Source: Taudactylus pleione (Eukaryota; Chordata; Amphibia; Anura; Myobatrachidae). Taken from it: a stretch of 64,000 nucleotides of DNA. Under the pieces are notes generated by a model. That model was not told the origin of the DNA and searched no databases. It worked only from the letters and a program-made list of their open reading frames with translations. The stretch is taken from positions 15,100,501 through 15,164,500 of the forward strand of contig JAUIMM010000113.1 of assembly GCA_031769625.1 (NCBI GenBank). Reading direction: 5' to 3'. Positions 41,717 through 53,816 of the stretch are shown here, in pieces. Numbering within the stretch: the stretch's first letter is position 1; every line of letters begins with the position of its first letter. The position numbers and the translations under genes are program-made.

Positions 41717-43858
41717 GCTGGTGTACGTTTTGATGGTGCGACCAATAGTGCATCTAAATAAGCACCAGATAGTAATTCCATGTCTGTAGAGGCTGACAGT
41801 GGGTGTCTCAGTCCCTGCACGTTTGGACGCATATATGTATATAGTGTTCACTCTAGCTCCGGCGGCAGGCAGGGCGCGCGCACCCGAAAAGGGGAAGTGG
41901 CTATTGAAAAGGGGGTGTGTCTATAAGACACATCACCTTTTTGTCACTCTTGGAGGTGTGCCTGGCACTTATGGACATGCTGGGCAGCCCCCAAGCGCTG
42001 CTGACAGGGAGCATAAATGCCGGGCGCGTGCTCCCAGTGTCTATTCACCGGCGGTGACCGGGTCACCACACATTTCCCCACCCGCGGCACACTGCGACCC
42101 ACGGGTGAAGACGGCACCCACAGGCTGTGAGGGCAGGGCGCAGCGTCCCGCTAAAACAGCCTAGCGGGAACGCTATGTACCAGGGAAGGGCTTTGTAGCG
42201 CCATTTGCATAAAGCCATAGATGTGCCACTAGCAAAAAAACGCTGTGTCTGACTAAGAATCGGCCCCTGTAAGTGCGTGTTCTAGATATATTTCTTAGGG
42301 GTCTGTAACCTGATTTGGATTCAGATTGAATGTGGGGAGCAAAGGGCAACTCTGAATGACACCTAGGCAGGGAGTTTCTGCGGATGGGTTTGTTCTCAGC
42401 AGAAATAGAGATGTCAGGTCAGTAATTACTATAGGACAGTGAGTATTATAGGATGGAAAGATAACAGTAGAGAGAGGGAGAGATTACAGATTTTAGCTAA
42501 GGTTGGGATGAGCACAGGAGAAGGGGATAGACTGATTTGCGAGGGTTTAAGGTGAAGATTAGAGGTAGTAGAGTAGTTTCCTTCAGATCTGCTCTAAAAT
42601 TAAAGATTCAGGTGACCCTTCCTATTCGCCAGGCCTACATCTTGCCCCCTTGCTAGCACGCCAGTGCAAACGCACATTCCCTTACCTGTAGCGTCATTTT
42701 ATTTTTACTCTTTGTCACATCCGTGTGTTAGATATCAGGGCATAATAACCAATAATTGAATAGATAATTTAGGTAATAATTGTAATCTCAAACCATAACA
42801 GATTTTACTTTGTAATTATGGAGCTGATGGATGCGTCTTTATTGGCACATTACGGTAGGCTGATTTTGCCGCTTGGTAAAAGACTTTGTTAATGCTAGTC
42901 TATTGTTTTGTTTCTCTAGATATTTACTGGGCAGCATTGACAGATGCATTTGCCCCCCGATGGGTTAACTGCATTGATTTTAAAAAAGGCTTATTAGAAA
43001 GTAATGTCCACCTTGTTAATATAAATCATGCTACCTGGGGAAGAATAATAGCCTCTATCACATGATTACTTTATGGTCACCGACCCCTGGCAGATCACAG
43101 TGCTTTTCTGCCATTCCAGCGTCATTGTTTTGCTGATAATATTCCCCTTGTATATAATATATTTTGCTGATTTGCTTAGTTCCTTTCTGGGCTTATTGTG
43201 GAATTTTATGCTCTAGTATTTTGTATCCTGTGGATTCCCCTTAACAGTGACAATGATCTGCTGTTATGCATTTTGAAAGTAACTGCGCCTTAGTCATCGC
43301 CTCTTCCTATCACAGGGCTTTCATTGCAAACTATGCATTTTGAGTAATATGTAGACCTCAAACTGAAAGTCATCTGCTTGTAGTAGTTTCCACCAAGATG
43401 ACCCACCCCCCCTATATAGTCACCCTGAGCTGCTGGGGGCAAACCTGAACTAGCTTTGCCGTTTACGGGACCACTGACACTGTTCTGGTTTTATTCCATT
43501 GGACGGATAACACTTCTGGACAACATTTTTGCTATATGTTATAGTTTTTACGTTCTTATCAATTTAAGCTACTCTGGTAAAATAGAAGTGTATTTGACTG
43601 ATGTATAGATCTGTGCAAGGGAAATATGGCCTTGGTCATCACGGAGTGACTTAGAGTTAAAGATTTGGGGCGGGAGAAGGGGACGGACGGGCTGTGTGAG
43701 AGCCTTTCCATTGGTGCTACCACAATTAGTTGTACACTTGAGACCAGTCCCCTGACCGATGACAACATGGAGAGACTGGTGCAGTGGCCGAAAGTTTGCC
43801 TAGGTATTCCACTTTCTAGGAAGGACATAGAGGATCTGCTGCTACTGAATTTAATTCC
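41717..43858. other. Mostly unique sequence, no gene recognised
   Basis: 41717-42270 is repeat-like with a GC-rich part (41860-42170). 42270-43858 has no visible repeat structure. A 65-codon plus-strand frame at 43665-43862 ends in the next MITE and has no known domain. This is one of the longest repeat-free stretches of the window. Confidence 0.45.
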
Positions 43859-43862
43859 TTAA

Positions 43863-44133
43863 ACTGGGTACACACTGGAGCGACCTCTAATCGTTCTGAC
43901 TATTTCCCTTGAGCGGGGATTGAGCGTACACACTAGAAGGACAGAGTGATATATCGTTCCGTTCTTCATTAACATACATTAGGTCGCATGCGATGTCATC
44001 TGGTTTGATGTGCCTGACGACATCGCTAGCAACTGCGGCCACGCGCATATTGAGTGTACACACTGAGCGTTGTAGGCGGTTTGTTATTACGAATTGGCAA
44101 ATCGGTCCAACATTGTTGCAGTGTGTACCCAGC
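43863..44133. mobile_element. TTAA-target MITE (271 bp)
   Basis: Ends ACTGGGTACACACTGGAGCG and, inverted, GCTGGGTACACACTGCAACA; TTAA at 43859-43862 and 44134-44137. Same class as the element at 33.9 kb. Confidence 0.8.
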
Positions 44134-44137
44134 TTAA

Positions 44138-44444
44138 ATCCTGCAAGTTGGAATTCTCTTGAATAGATTTTGAAAGTAAAAAAAAAAATAACATCAAGTG
44201 ATCATGGGACATATTCAATTAGCTGCAAGTTTTTGTTGCAAAACATAACGCGACTATCATGCCCGATTTCTGGTCACCTCTGCTATGCCTGCTCCCTATT
44301 TTTGCGCTATCCAATTGAAAAAAATGTGCGCAATAATTTTCAGTTCAAAAACCTGTGGGAAAAGTTCAAAAAAAAAATAAAAAATGTGGAAATCTGCCTG
44401 CACACTATAAAAAAACTTCAAACAAATATTGGATAACAGTATAT
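44138..44444. other. A/T-rich sequence, nothing recognised
   Basis: A-runs and TTCAATTAGCTGCAAG resembling a MITE end near 44215; no clear partner. Confidence 0.4.
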
Positions 44445-44784
44445 GGGCGGAATTCAATTCAACGCGAATTGAATAGCGCCAGGAGGGAGCTCCCGGAGCT
44501 ATGCAATTCAGCACGCTGTTATGTTGGAGAATGATGGTTCTCGCAACTTAAACCTGGGTGTTTAGGTGCGAGAACTGGCATTCTCTGACTAAAGTGATGG
44601 GCGCCCAGCTGTCAGCGCCGTGCTAAGCAGTAAAACAGCCGCGCGGCCGGCACTTTTGTCGGATTTCTCCTTGCATCCCCAGGGTGGTGCGAGAAGAAAT
44701 CCTTTACCCTGACCAAACATCGCGTTGAATTGGAGCTCCCTCCTGCGGCTATTCAACATCGCTTTTAATTGAATTCCCCCCCCC
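44445..44784. mobile_element. GAATTCAATT-type MITE (about 340 bp)
   Basis: Ends GGGCGGAATTCAATTCAACG and, inverted, GGGGGGGAATTCAATTAAAA; further in, CGCGTTGAATTGGAGCTCCC faces CAGGAGGGAGCTCCCGG. Left flank TAT and right flank ATT do not match exactly. Confidence 0.65.
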
Positions 44785-45249
44785 ATTATGTATATTACTG
44801 TCCAAAAGATATTAAATGATTTTTGCAAAATGCTGTAGTTAATTTTGGGTTGCATAAAAATGGCAAGAAGTTGATTTTTAGTCATTTGAAGCAACTTTAA
44901 CCTATAACTCCCAACTGCAATGCTAAAAAGCACTCCCATATAGTTGTCCCACATCTTTTACCCCATTATTTTACATTTTGCAGAATAGCCTAACACCCCA
45001 ATAATGACATGTAATTATTGGCCTAATTTCGCTAAATGGAAATGTCTAATTGACTAATTTATCATTGGGGGGGCTAACAATTGTTTTACTGGGGGGGGTT
45101 AGATGTCGGGTGCAGGTATGGAGTTTACCTCATTTTACGCTCTCCTGCCTGGACGTACACTAATAATTAATCATCCAGCGCATGCATTCCTTAGGCGGCA
45201 TGACTGACTGTACTACACTAATTAATCCACAACATCAGAATATGGTGGA
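44785..45249. other. No gene recognised
   Basis: A/T-rich sequence; a ragged G-run pair near 45066 and 45092. Confidence 0.4.
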
Positions 45250-45640
45250 ATGCAGATGTGTCCTCATGCACCTAGCCTAAATATGCCGTAGGTAGCGAGG
45301 GTGCCGCCAGGTGTCCTGTGCAGAACGACTTTTTTCACCTGAAAATGCGTCTTTGTTACAATTGGTTGCACAAACTGTTTCATGAGACTGCACTGATTAG
45401 TTTGCAACACTTCTATAAATCTGTGCGACTGAGTCTGAATCTGTATATAATGCGCAAAAGAACTTGGCATTGCATCATAGTACCTCGTATAGAGATTCAG
45501 ACTTTAGTCGTGCACAGATATACAAGTGCTGCGTATCAAATGAATCAGTGCAGTCTTGTCAAACGGTTTGCCACATCAGGTTGCGAATAAAATGCATTTT
45601 CGGGCGCAAAGACCCTTGGGGAAAGCAAAGTCGCATGGGA
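45250..45640. repeat. Palindromic MITE, copy 1
   Basis: AACTGTTTCATGAGACTGCA (45373) is answered by TGCAGTCTTGTCAAACGGTT (45549), and CTGAGTCTGAATCTGTATA (45430) by GAGATTCAGACTTTAGTC (45491). A related element lies at 59595-59975, with the same lead-in CAGATGTGTCCTC. Confidence 0.7.
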
Positions 45641-46739
45641 CCTGGCACGCCGAGAAGGGCACAACTGCAGCAATAGTGTATGAAGACACATCTGTAGATA
45701 TGATTAGACTTTTGCTTTCTGTCATGTTGGTTACATGACAGATTTGCTTTTATTTTGCACATGCAGACTTTTTTTTTTTAATGACTGTTTACTATCTCCC
45801 AGGGGCTGTATTTACTTCTTGTTGTGCTCTAGACAGGAAGTCTGGCAGCAACAAGATATTCAACTCTTGAAAACGGTTCTTTAATATGCATTACTGACAT
45901 GTCAAGTTGTTTTCTGCTTGTGTCCACTTTAAAATTGTCCAACCTGTTAATCAAGTTTGGGGAACCTCTCTATTCAAACAAAACTGAGCAGTTTCCCGCA
46001 TGAGCCAACATACAGTTATATATTTTGTGTAGAAGCAAGAGAGATGCATACTTATAGGGGTTGTACACTTTTGGACATACCCTACGATTTAGGGATATCT
46101 TCCATTTACCATTTCAGTAGGTATACAGAATTACAGCTGAAAGAGGAGATAAGTATAGCTGTCTGCTGGTAGTATTGGCTATGGCTGATACTCACTCCGG
46201 AGCCATGATTACTATGATCCCAACTTTGTTGAGGCACTGTTTGTAACATATTCTCCATACACACCAGCAGTGCTTAAAGTGGTCCTAAAGATGTGGTGGA
46301 GCTTACCCCCCCCGCCCCCCAACAACCAAACCCTCCTCCCCATGTCCTCTGAGCCTCCCTGCAGACAATAAATATATAAATTTGTGCCCTCCCTCCCTTT
46401 TTTCAATAAAGGGACAGTGTCTCAAAAGAAAGGGGCGTGGTCACTCAATAGTATCCCCATTTCAAATAACACCACAGTAGCACAATCTTATTCACATTAC
46501 ATAGTGCCCCTGATTTACATCACACCAGATAGTGTCCCTTATTCATGTTATTACACACAGTAGTGCCCCTTTTATGCAATGCCCACATTAGTGCCCTTCA
46601 GTGGGGTAACTGTAAATGTTGCTCCCCCCTGCCAAAAAAGTTACTGGCGAACCCCCCCCCCCCCCCAAAAAAAAGACTTTTTTCTGCGTGCGCCTCCGGC
46701 ATGCACGCACCCGAGAACGGTGTGTGGTTTCGTGATCCA
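45641..46739. other. No gene recognised
   Basis: Unique sequence to about 46280; then C-rich runs (46307, 46645) and degenerate ACATTAGTGCCCC-type units that lead into the minisatellite. Confidence 0.45.
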
Positions 46740-46975
46740 GTAATATCCTCTACACATTATGCCACACAGTAATGCCCCTTACACATTATGCCACACAGTA
46801 ATACCCCTTTTACATATTATGCCACACAGTAATGCCCCTTACACATTATTCCACACAGTAATGCCCCTTACACATTATGCCACACAGTAATACCCCTTTT
46901 ACACATTATGCCACACAGTAATGCCCCTTACACATTATTCCACACAGTAATGCCCCTTTTACACATTATATCCCA
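46740..46975. repeat. Minisatellite, about 30-bp unit
   Basis: Eight units of ACACATTATGCCACACAGTA plus ATGCCCCTT. It is the reverse complement of the 27-kb array unit. Confidence 0.9.
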
Positions 46976-48285
46976 CCCCCTCCAGCAACCTATTATCCTC
47001 CCTCTCTCCCCCTCCAGCAGCCTCTTACTCTTCCTCCCATGAGGATTGGAACGCTGAGGGTGTTAATTTGGAGTCGCACTGGCAGCAGCCCTTAAGACTA
47101 GGGACACAGCGCCGCCGTCATTCTGGCACCAGTCACAAGCCAATTGGCGCTTGCAGACCGATAGCCAATCAGCAGCAGATTGGCTGCCGATCCGCAAGCT
47201 CTGATAGGCTCACGACCGGCGCCACATTAGAAGGCGGCGCTGTGTCTATAGTCTCAACGGTTGCTGCATGCGGCTGTCTGCCATTGTGACTCCAAATCAA
47301 CATCCTGCCCCTGCGCCCCTTCCTTAATCCGTCCCTCAAGCCACCACGGTGTCTGAGGGGGCCATTATTACGCCACTGGTGTCCTTTATACACAATGCCC
47401 ACAGTAGTAGTGACCCTAATACACATAATGCCCACAGTAGTAGTGCCCCTTACACATAATGCCCACTGTAGTGGTGCCCGTTATGCAGTGCCCCAGTGGT
47501 ATTGCCCCTTATGCAGAGCACACAATAGTGGTGCCCCCCATTAGTAGTACCCCTTACACAAAAACAAACACACAATGCTTACCTTAAGCCTCCTGCATCC
47601 GCTGCTGTCCGACTGCTCCAGTGCTCCTCGATTTTATGGGAAAAGACGTTTCTCCCTTCAACCACTGCGGGAGCCGGAAAGCGGAGCTCAGGAGTGAGCT
47701 CCGGCTGCCGCTGTAGGGAAGGAGCCGGGCGGCTGCTGGTAACAAAATCTCAGCGGGCTCCCAGCACCTCTTCAGCCCGGCGCCTCCCTGCCCGACTGGC
47801 CAGGTAAGGTGGGCTGGAGGAATGCAGTTCTACCCTGTTCTGGCCCACTTTAACCCCTGCACACCAGAATACATCACTCACCCAGCATATCTATTCTCCC
47901 ATCTTATTTTTTTTCAAAGTGTATATAGTCACAAAAAAGGGAACTTGTGGTTTACATTTAGAAACAAGTAGGAGAGTGCCCTCAGCAATAGGAAATGTCA
48001 CAAGCGTTACACATGTTGAGTAAAGTTATTCATTAATGTAGGTACATTTACCCCCTCTCCCACCACCACCAGCGCAACCATCAAACCTTCCAGAAGTCGT
48101 CATAGGTGGTGAACGTGAACAGCGCTATAATGATATAAGCAGTGAACTCTGAAGCATAATTTAATACAATAACTTAATGGAATAAGTCATGGTCAGCATC
48201 TAGCGTTCACCTGTGTAGTTTACACAAAATCAGAGCTGGATGTGCATTAAAGCACATAAGAAATGTGTTTTTATATATACGAAAT
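46976..48285. other. Repeat-derived flank, then unique sequence
   Basis: 47130-47230 has facing AGCCAATC/GATTGGCT arms like the hAT element at 11.9 kb, and GTAGTAGTGCCCCTTACACA-type units recur at 47390-47560. 47880-48285 shows nothing. Confidence 0.45.
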
Positions 48286-48289
48286 GTAG

Positions 48290-48690
48290 TCGTCATCCCG
48301 GCGTGCTGGATGCCGACGGTCCTAATACCGGCACCGAAATCCCGACAGGTCGGGATCACGACACCAGTATCTCATAGGTAAGTATCGGGGTGCACTGGGA
48401 GGGTAGCGTTACCTAGCGGGGTTAGGCACTAGGTGGAGGGTTAGGCAATGGGGAGGGAGGGCTAGGATTAGGGTGCGGGGAGGTTAGGTTTAGTCACTAG
48501 GGGAGAGGTTAGGTTTAGGCACCGGGGAGGGGGTGTTAGGTTTAGGGTGCGGGGAGGTTAGGTTTAGGCACTAGGCGGGAGGTTGGGTTTAGGCACCAGG
48601 GAGGGAGGGTTAGGATTAGGGTGTGGGGAGGGGTTCCGCTGTCGGTATTCTGACTAGCGGCATCCCAGCAGCCGGAATATCATATGTCTG
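48290..48690. repeat. MITE with CCGGCATC-type arms enclosing a GGTTAGG minisatellite
   Basis: Arms at 48290-48380 (CATCCCGGCGTGCTGGATGC, AAATCCCGACAGGTCGGGAT) and 48640-48690 (GGCATCCCAGCAGCCGG) flank units of GGAGGTTAGGTTTAGGCACT at 48410-48640. Third of four such loci in the window. Confidence 0.65.
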
Positions 48691-48702
48691 TACCTTCCCG
48701 GA

Positions 48703-48740
48703 CAGTGGTTCCCAAACTCTGTCCCCAAGGCACCCTAAGG
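48703..48740. repeat. One end of a hAT MITE
   Basis: CAGTGGTTCCCAAACTCTGT followed by CCAAGGCACC matches the end of the element at 31529 in form. The rest is missing, as the sequence passes into Tc1-like DNA by 48755. Confidence 0.6.
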
Positions 48741-48754
48741 TCAGGTACACTTTA

Positions 48755-48945
48755 GGGCGATCCGTAATCGTGCAGAATTTCGGGGCGCTTGCCCATTTTT
48801 CCTGCTTCCAACACTTCAACTGAGTCTTCACTTGCTGCCTTATATATCCCACCCCTTGACAGGTGCCATTTTAACAGGATAATCAATTGTATTTATTTCA
48901 CCTGTCAGTGGTGTTAATGTTATGGCTGATCTGTGTGTGTACTTA
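48755..48945 (-). pseudogene. Tc1-like transposon 5' end with transposase start
   Basis: On the minus strand, an ATG at 48796 opens MGKRPEILH, resembling the start of a Tc1-like transposase, and the upstream part (48945-48800) holds the leader and a terminal stretch ending AGCCATAACATTAACACCAC. Only the first few codons survive. It probably belongs to the same family as the fragment at 49983-50330, from memory of that family's layout. Confidence 0.5.
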
Positions 48946-49982
48946 CTGCATGTGATGTCACATCTGGATCGGCGATGCTCATGTAGGCTGTGAATTTTAA
49001 TTGCCCAGGTGCAGCTTATTACTTTGAATAAGTTTGTGGCTACCTTATTGGCTGAAAACTGCTGCAGGTATAGCTAAAAGGAGTCCACGTCCCCATTGCT
49101 GATGTGGAGCCCATGAGAGAGATGAACGCCAGCACTGAAGTGGACTTGCCTCTGCTTGATGATGTGTTACTCCATGATGCTGTGATAAGTACATTTGGTC
49201 ATACCCCTGTGGGCATACTGTCTTTTACATTTTTCAGACTTTAAACCAAGAATAGATGTGCTGGTCTTTTTTTATGCCCCTTTATTGAAGTATGGATTAC
49301 AATTTGGACTACAAATATCTTTATGCTTTGCACCCATCAGATACGTTGGACTTGTGATATTGATTTCTTTTGTTGGCACTTTTTTGTATTTTTATATAAA
49401 ATGTGTGTATGTAGTTACGAATATTGCAAATACAGTTGGAAGTTTTCCTAAATCTGGCACATATATGGATTCTGCAAATCGAGCATTTCTTACCAGTTAG
49501 GTTTCTCCTTGTAAAGTTGGCAGCACTATCGGAATGTAAACCAGAGCTTGTTATTCCTTCACGTGATTCTGCCGCAGCGCTTGCTGTTACAGTTGATTGA
49601 ACTTCTATGAGAAAACACAACATACAATTCCTGCTCCAATTAGATTAATTATCTCCATACACTTGCTAATTCTGTCATTGTATCCATAAAATCTGCCTGC
49701 TCATCACTCACGCTGTCACAAACAAACCTCACGTATGTTCTGACTGTACACCATTGACTCTGTTCTTTGAGAACAAATGTGCATGTCACATGACCAGCTC
49801 ACATACTGCCGTGTGACACCCCCAAGCCGACAAGATTCACGTTCAGTAATCATATCACACAAGAATATTCTTCCGGGGAATCCATCTCATAAAATGTGTT
49901 GCTCATGCCTCAATGGTATCACTGGTTTTAATTAAATCTATTTAAATATTAGTATTTTGGACCCGTTATATACGCCGGGTTG
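48946..49982. other. Mostly unique sequence, no gene recognised
   Basis: A 101-codon frame at 49195-49500 is hydrophobic and A/T-driven, with no known domain or splice evidence. Confidence 0.45.
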
Positions 49983-50330
49983 CTATTTATTATGCCCAGT
50001 GTGATGGGGCACATTATCCTGCTGGAAGAGGCCACTGCTGTCAGGGATTACAGTTGCCATAAAGGGCTTAACTTGGTCTACAACAATGTATAGGTAGATG
50101 GTATGTGTCAAAGTCATATCCACATGAATGTCAGGACCCAAGGCTTCCCAGCAGAACATTGCCCAGAGCATCACACTGCCTCCGCCGGATTACCTTCTTC
50201 CCACAGTGCAACCTGGTGCCATCTCTTCCCCAGGTAATTGACACACAGACACCCAGCTGACATAATGTAAAAGAAAATGTGATTCATCAGACCAGGCCAC
50301 CTTCTTTCTCTTATCTCCCAACCCCTACTC
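49983..50330 (-). pseudogene. Tc1-like transposase fragment
   Basis: The minus strand has a frame reading SGLFQQDNVPHHT, which holds the second catalytic aspartate in the usual QQDN.P.HT setting, preceded by MMLWAMFCWEALGPDIHVD. Upstream (50174-50330) the sequence continues in the same family's form with breaks. The first catalytic region, the last glutamate and both ends are missing. It is a different Tc1 family from the element at 57.5 kb. Confidence 0.75.
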
Positions 50331-50557
50331 CATGTCTTTAGTTTCCTTGTCTCTAATTTCTGTCACCCTCACCCCTCATCTCCCTGTCTCTCATATCTAC
50401 CCAACACCCCAACTCTCATCTCTGTCATAGTCTCTGTTTCACTCTCTCTCATATCTGACCCCCTTACCGCCCCCCCTTCCCCCTACACACTGCGAGCCAG
50501 AGAGAGCTGTGGGGGTAGGCGGGAGGGCTCCCTGCACCTAGACACATGCTATAGGTG
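50331..50557. other. C/T-rich spacer
   Basis: Pyrimidine-rich CTCATCTC-type words (50330-50480), no gene. Confidence 0.5.
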
Positions 50558-50565
50558 TTGATATG

Positions 50566-50912
50566 CAGTGACGTATCTATAATGAGTGCAGTGTGTGGGG
50601 GGCACAGGGGCCCCCAGGTCCAGGGGGGCCCCGCACCGCACACCCTGCACCCATATTATTTTAAACTCACCTGTCCATGGTCCCGCGTCGAGTGTCAGCG
50701 CTGCTCAGAACACTGGAAAAATAGCCGCCGCTGCCATTTTTCCGGCGTTCTGCGCATGCGCAGTGGACTCTGGGCACACTCTAGTGCCCGGAGTCTACTA
50801 ATGCTCCGGTGGCTGGCCAGCCGCGGCAGTCGGCTGCCGGCCACCGTGGTGAGAGGAGGGAGCCCCGCACGGGAAGTGCACATGGGCCCCCTCCTCCCTT
50901 AAGACGCCCCTG
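50566..50912. mobile_element. hAT MITE (347 bp)
   Basis: Ends CAGTGACGTATCTA and, inverted, CAGGGGCGTCTTAAG; flanks TTGATATG (50558-50565) and TTGATGTG (50913-50920) match at 7 of 8. The interior is GC-rich. Confidence 0.85.
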
Positions 50913-50920
50913 TTGATGTG

Positions 50921-52945
50921 TGTACTATTTTGCAATATACACCGCTATTAAATAGTAGACACCAGCGGAAAGTTGTTGTAGACACACCAGCCGGATAGAC
51001 TTAACCAGGAGCTTAGGTTTATTGCAGTAAACCAGTTTAGTACAGCTGTACTCACTATTACATGCAGATGCAGCGGAGATGGAGTGGAGCATACAGAGGA
51101 CCGTCCGGTCATGAATGAAGGGTGGTGTAGCTGGATATAACAGGTCCCTCTCATGGAACTAAGTAGTACACATCCATGTAGTACTGTGGCACTCAAACAC
51201 AGTGATCCAAGATGGTGCCACGCATGCGCAGTGGCCATCTTGATAAAAGTATAGATGCTTCAGTTGTGGAGCATCATGGAGTAAGCACAGTAGTGCACTC
51301 CATATACCAACAGTAGGTGATTAGGCGAGAGATGTATCAATCCTTGGAAAGAGATAAAGGGGCATATCCAATTGGGTGTGAGGCAAAAAACTTTGGGCCC
51401 CATTTTGGATTACCACAGGTATCTGGCCCGCACATACTAATTTAAAAAAAAAAAAGTTGTGGGGTTTTCAGAGCTGAAAACACTGCAGCACGTGAAAAAT
51501 TTTTTTTATACTTTAATGTCCAGGGGTCTCCACCGCTCACGGTGGCCTCCCCTCCATCTTGTCACTGGGGAGGGTGCTGCTGGGAGTCCCGGGGGGATGC
51601 TGGAAGGCTCTGGGGGTGCTGGGAGGCGCAAGGGCTGCTGAGAGATGTAGTTCTCCTAGCGCCAGCTACAGAGGGGGTATACACTTACACGGAGGGGATC
51701 ACACACATCAGGGGTCAATCGCACACACTCATGCATACACACGCTCACTCACTCACACACACTGACGTACTCCCCCTGCTGCAGAAGACCCGGCTCCCGA
51801 CGCTGGAGGAAGAAGACACTGCTTTGAAAGGTGAGCAAGGATTAATTAAGATAATCGGAAACTTCTAATTGCTTAATTCGTTCTCAAGGGGGGTGTCGTC
51901 GGGGTCCTAGAGCAAGTCCCACTGATTTTTACTGAAATTAAAGATTTTAGGGAAACTGCTGTGAAGGTATGAGGAAAAAATCCTCCTGGCCTCTCGCCCA
52001 TCAGTGTTGTAAACCAGGCATGGGCACAGTTTGTTGAACTACAAGTGCCAGCATCATCGTAGTTCATCGAGTACTAAAGAGCCTCTGCTTCTGGCCTGTC
52101 CCTTTTTAGGTTCAGCCACTGGAAAGGTGCAAATAAAATAGTTGCTCATTTATGTGCTGAAAACAATGGTCTGTCTGTCTTGTGTCCTCTAATCCTGTGT
52201 GCCTTGTGTCCTCTAATCCTGTGTGCCTTGTGACAGTGTGGGTCTTTCTCTGGCATTGCACCCGGGGAAGTGTACAGTGACACAGAGAGGCTTATTTCTG
52301 TTGCAGTCGGTATATTTCTTGCCCTTGCATTTTGCCATGCTGATGTGTTCTTGCAATGGAATTTCTTACATACCAGGACACTCCTATACATGTCCCACTC
52401 CTAGCTATTGCTGCAGGGCCCTGTATGGAGAAAGGGCAGAACTTCTTTTTTTCTTTTTTCTTGGGCGTATCTTGAAATTGAGGAATTTTACCAATCCTTT
52501 GTCAAGATGAAGCTCGCAGACATGCCTGCACATTTTTTCTTTAATTTTTTTTTTTTAACATTCTCTGTTTAGTAAAAAAAAACAACTACCTATAAATAAT
52601 AAAAATATTCATTATTATTATTAAAAAATTATATAACTGTATGGGAACCTCAATTTTACTAAAACAAATCCTCATGTAGCACTAGATTTATGTGTGAGTA
52701 TAAATCGTACATTTTCTGTGATTAGTGCAGCATTACCACGAGCGATAGAACATTTCAATTCGCTACCGAAAAAACATGTCTGTGTAGAGGGTGGGTGAGG
52801 ACCAATCAGAAACTGCAAACTCAAGAGAATGCAGCCTCTGATTGGTCCTCCTGCTTCACCAAGGCGCTGGGAAAGAAAAGGAGTATATGTCACCTTCTAA
52901 CGCGGCGCTAACAAATTTTTCTGACTTTAACAGGATGCATACTTA
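50921..52945. other. Low-density sequence, no gene
   Basis: 50940-51310 has LTR-like traits (CAGTAAACC, GCGCAGTGGCCATCTTG) but no border. A (CACT/CACA)n-rich stretch lies at 51715-51765. CTAATCCTGTGTGCCTTGTG is repeated at about 52190-52230. A- and T-runs lie at 52530-52640. Nothing coding. Confidence 0.4.
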
Positions 52946-53816
52946 GTGCCGTATTCAATCTGAGCGGACCCGCGATACTTTTCCGCCTCCCGGACTTTTC
53001 GCCTACATTGCGTGTTTTGCAGGCGGAAAAGTATCGCGCGTGTGCCCGCGTATCCCCGTATTCAATTTGAAAGTACGCGAAAACGGGACCCGGCGAAACT
53101 TAAACAAGCGGAAAGTCCTGTCAGATTTGGGGAAATCAGCCCGACACCCCCCAAAAGATGCTCTGACATGGGGGTTAGCTATGGTTACCCCAGATTTGGC
53201 TTGCTGAAGGTATTTGTTGTTTTTAAATGGGCACAATAGCTGCTAAATTGCGTTTTTGTATAAGTGGTGCAGAATAGTATTCAGGAGTATTTTTTGCAGA
53301 AAATAACTAATCCCAGCAAATTTGGGGTACTTGAAAATGGGGGCCAGCATATTTTAAAGTTGCTAAAGTTAAGTTTAAAAAATCGTGAAAAATCCACCTG
53401 CCGCAAGCCCCTGCAATGAAAAAAACACCTGGGGCATACTTGGGGACCCCCCCAGAATCTAGTTCGCTAGTTTTTAACATTGTCTCCCTGGCATTTTTTT
53501 TTTGGCCCCCAAAATTAAAGTGATTTTTTTGGGGTGTTAAGTGTTTTTTTTTTTTTTTTTTTTGACGCAGTTTACCTTTGGGGGACTGTCTGAAGGCTGC
53601 ACGGGGGTTTCCGCAATGTTGCACACCCAAAACCCCAATTCTGCACTTTTTTCCGCCTGCTATTCATAGGCGAAACTTTTCCGCCTATTACATTGCATTG
53701 ACTTTCCACCTCTTTCAAATTGAATACGGCAGTACTTTTCCGTCTGGCGAAATGACGTCATCGGCAAAGCTTTTTCGTCGATTCCGGCTTTTTTCGCCTC
53801 AAATTGAATACGAGCC
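52946..53816. mobile_element. ATTCAATT-type MITE, second copy (871 bp)
   Basis: Ends GTGCCGTATTCAATCTGAGC and, inverted, GGCTCGTATTCAATTTGAGG. The interior GACATGGGGGTTAGC, CCCCAGATTTGG and GCTGAAGGTA match the element at 30148. The exact duplication is unclear. Confidence 0.7.

Noticed and set aside
43665..43862. 65-codon frame as a host exon
   Set aside because: No recognisable domain, no convincing acceptor/donor pair, and its end runs into a MITE.
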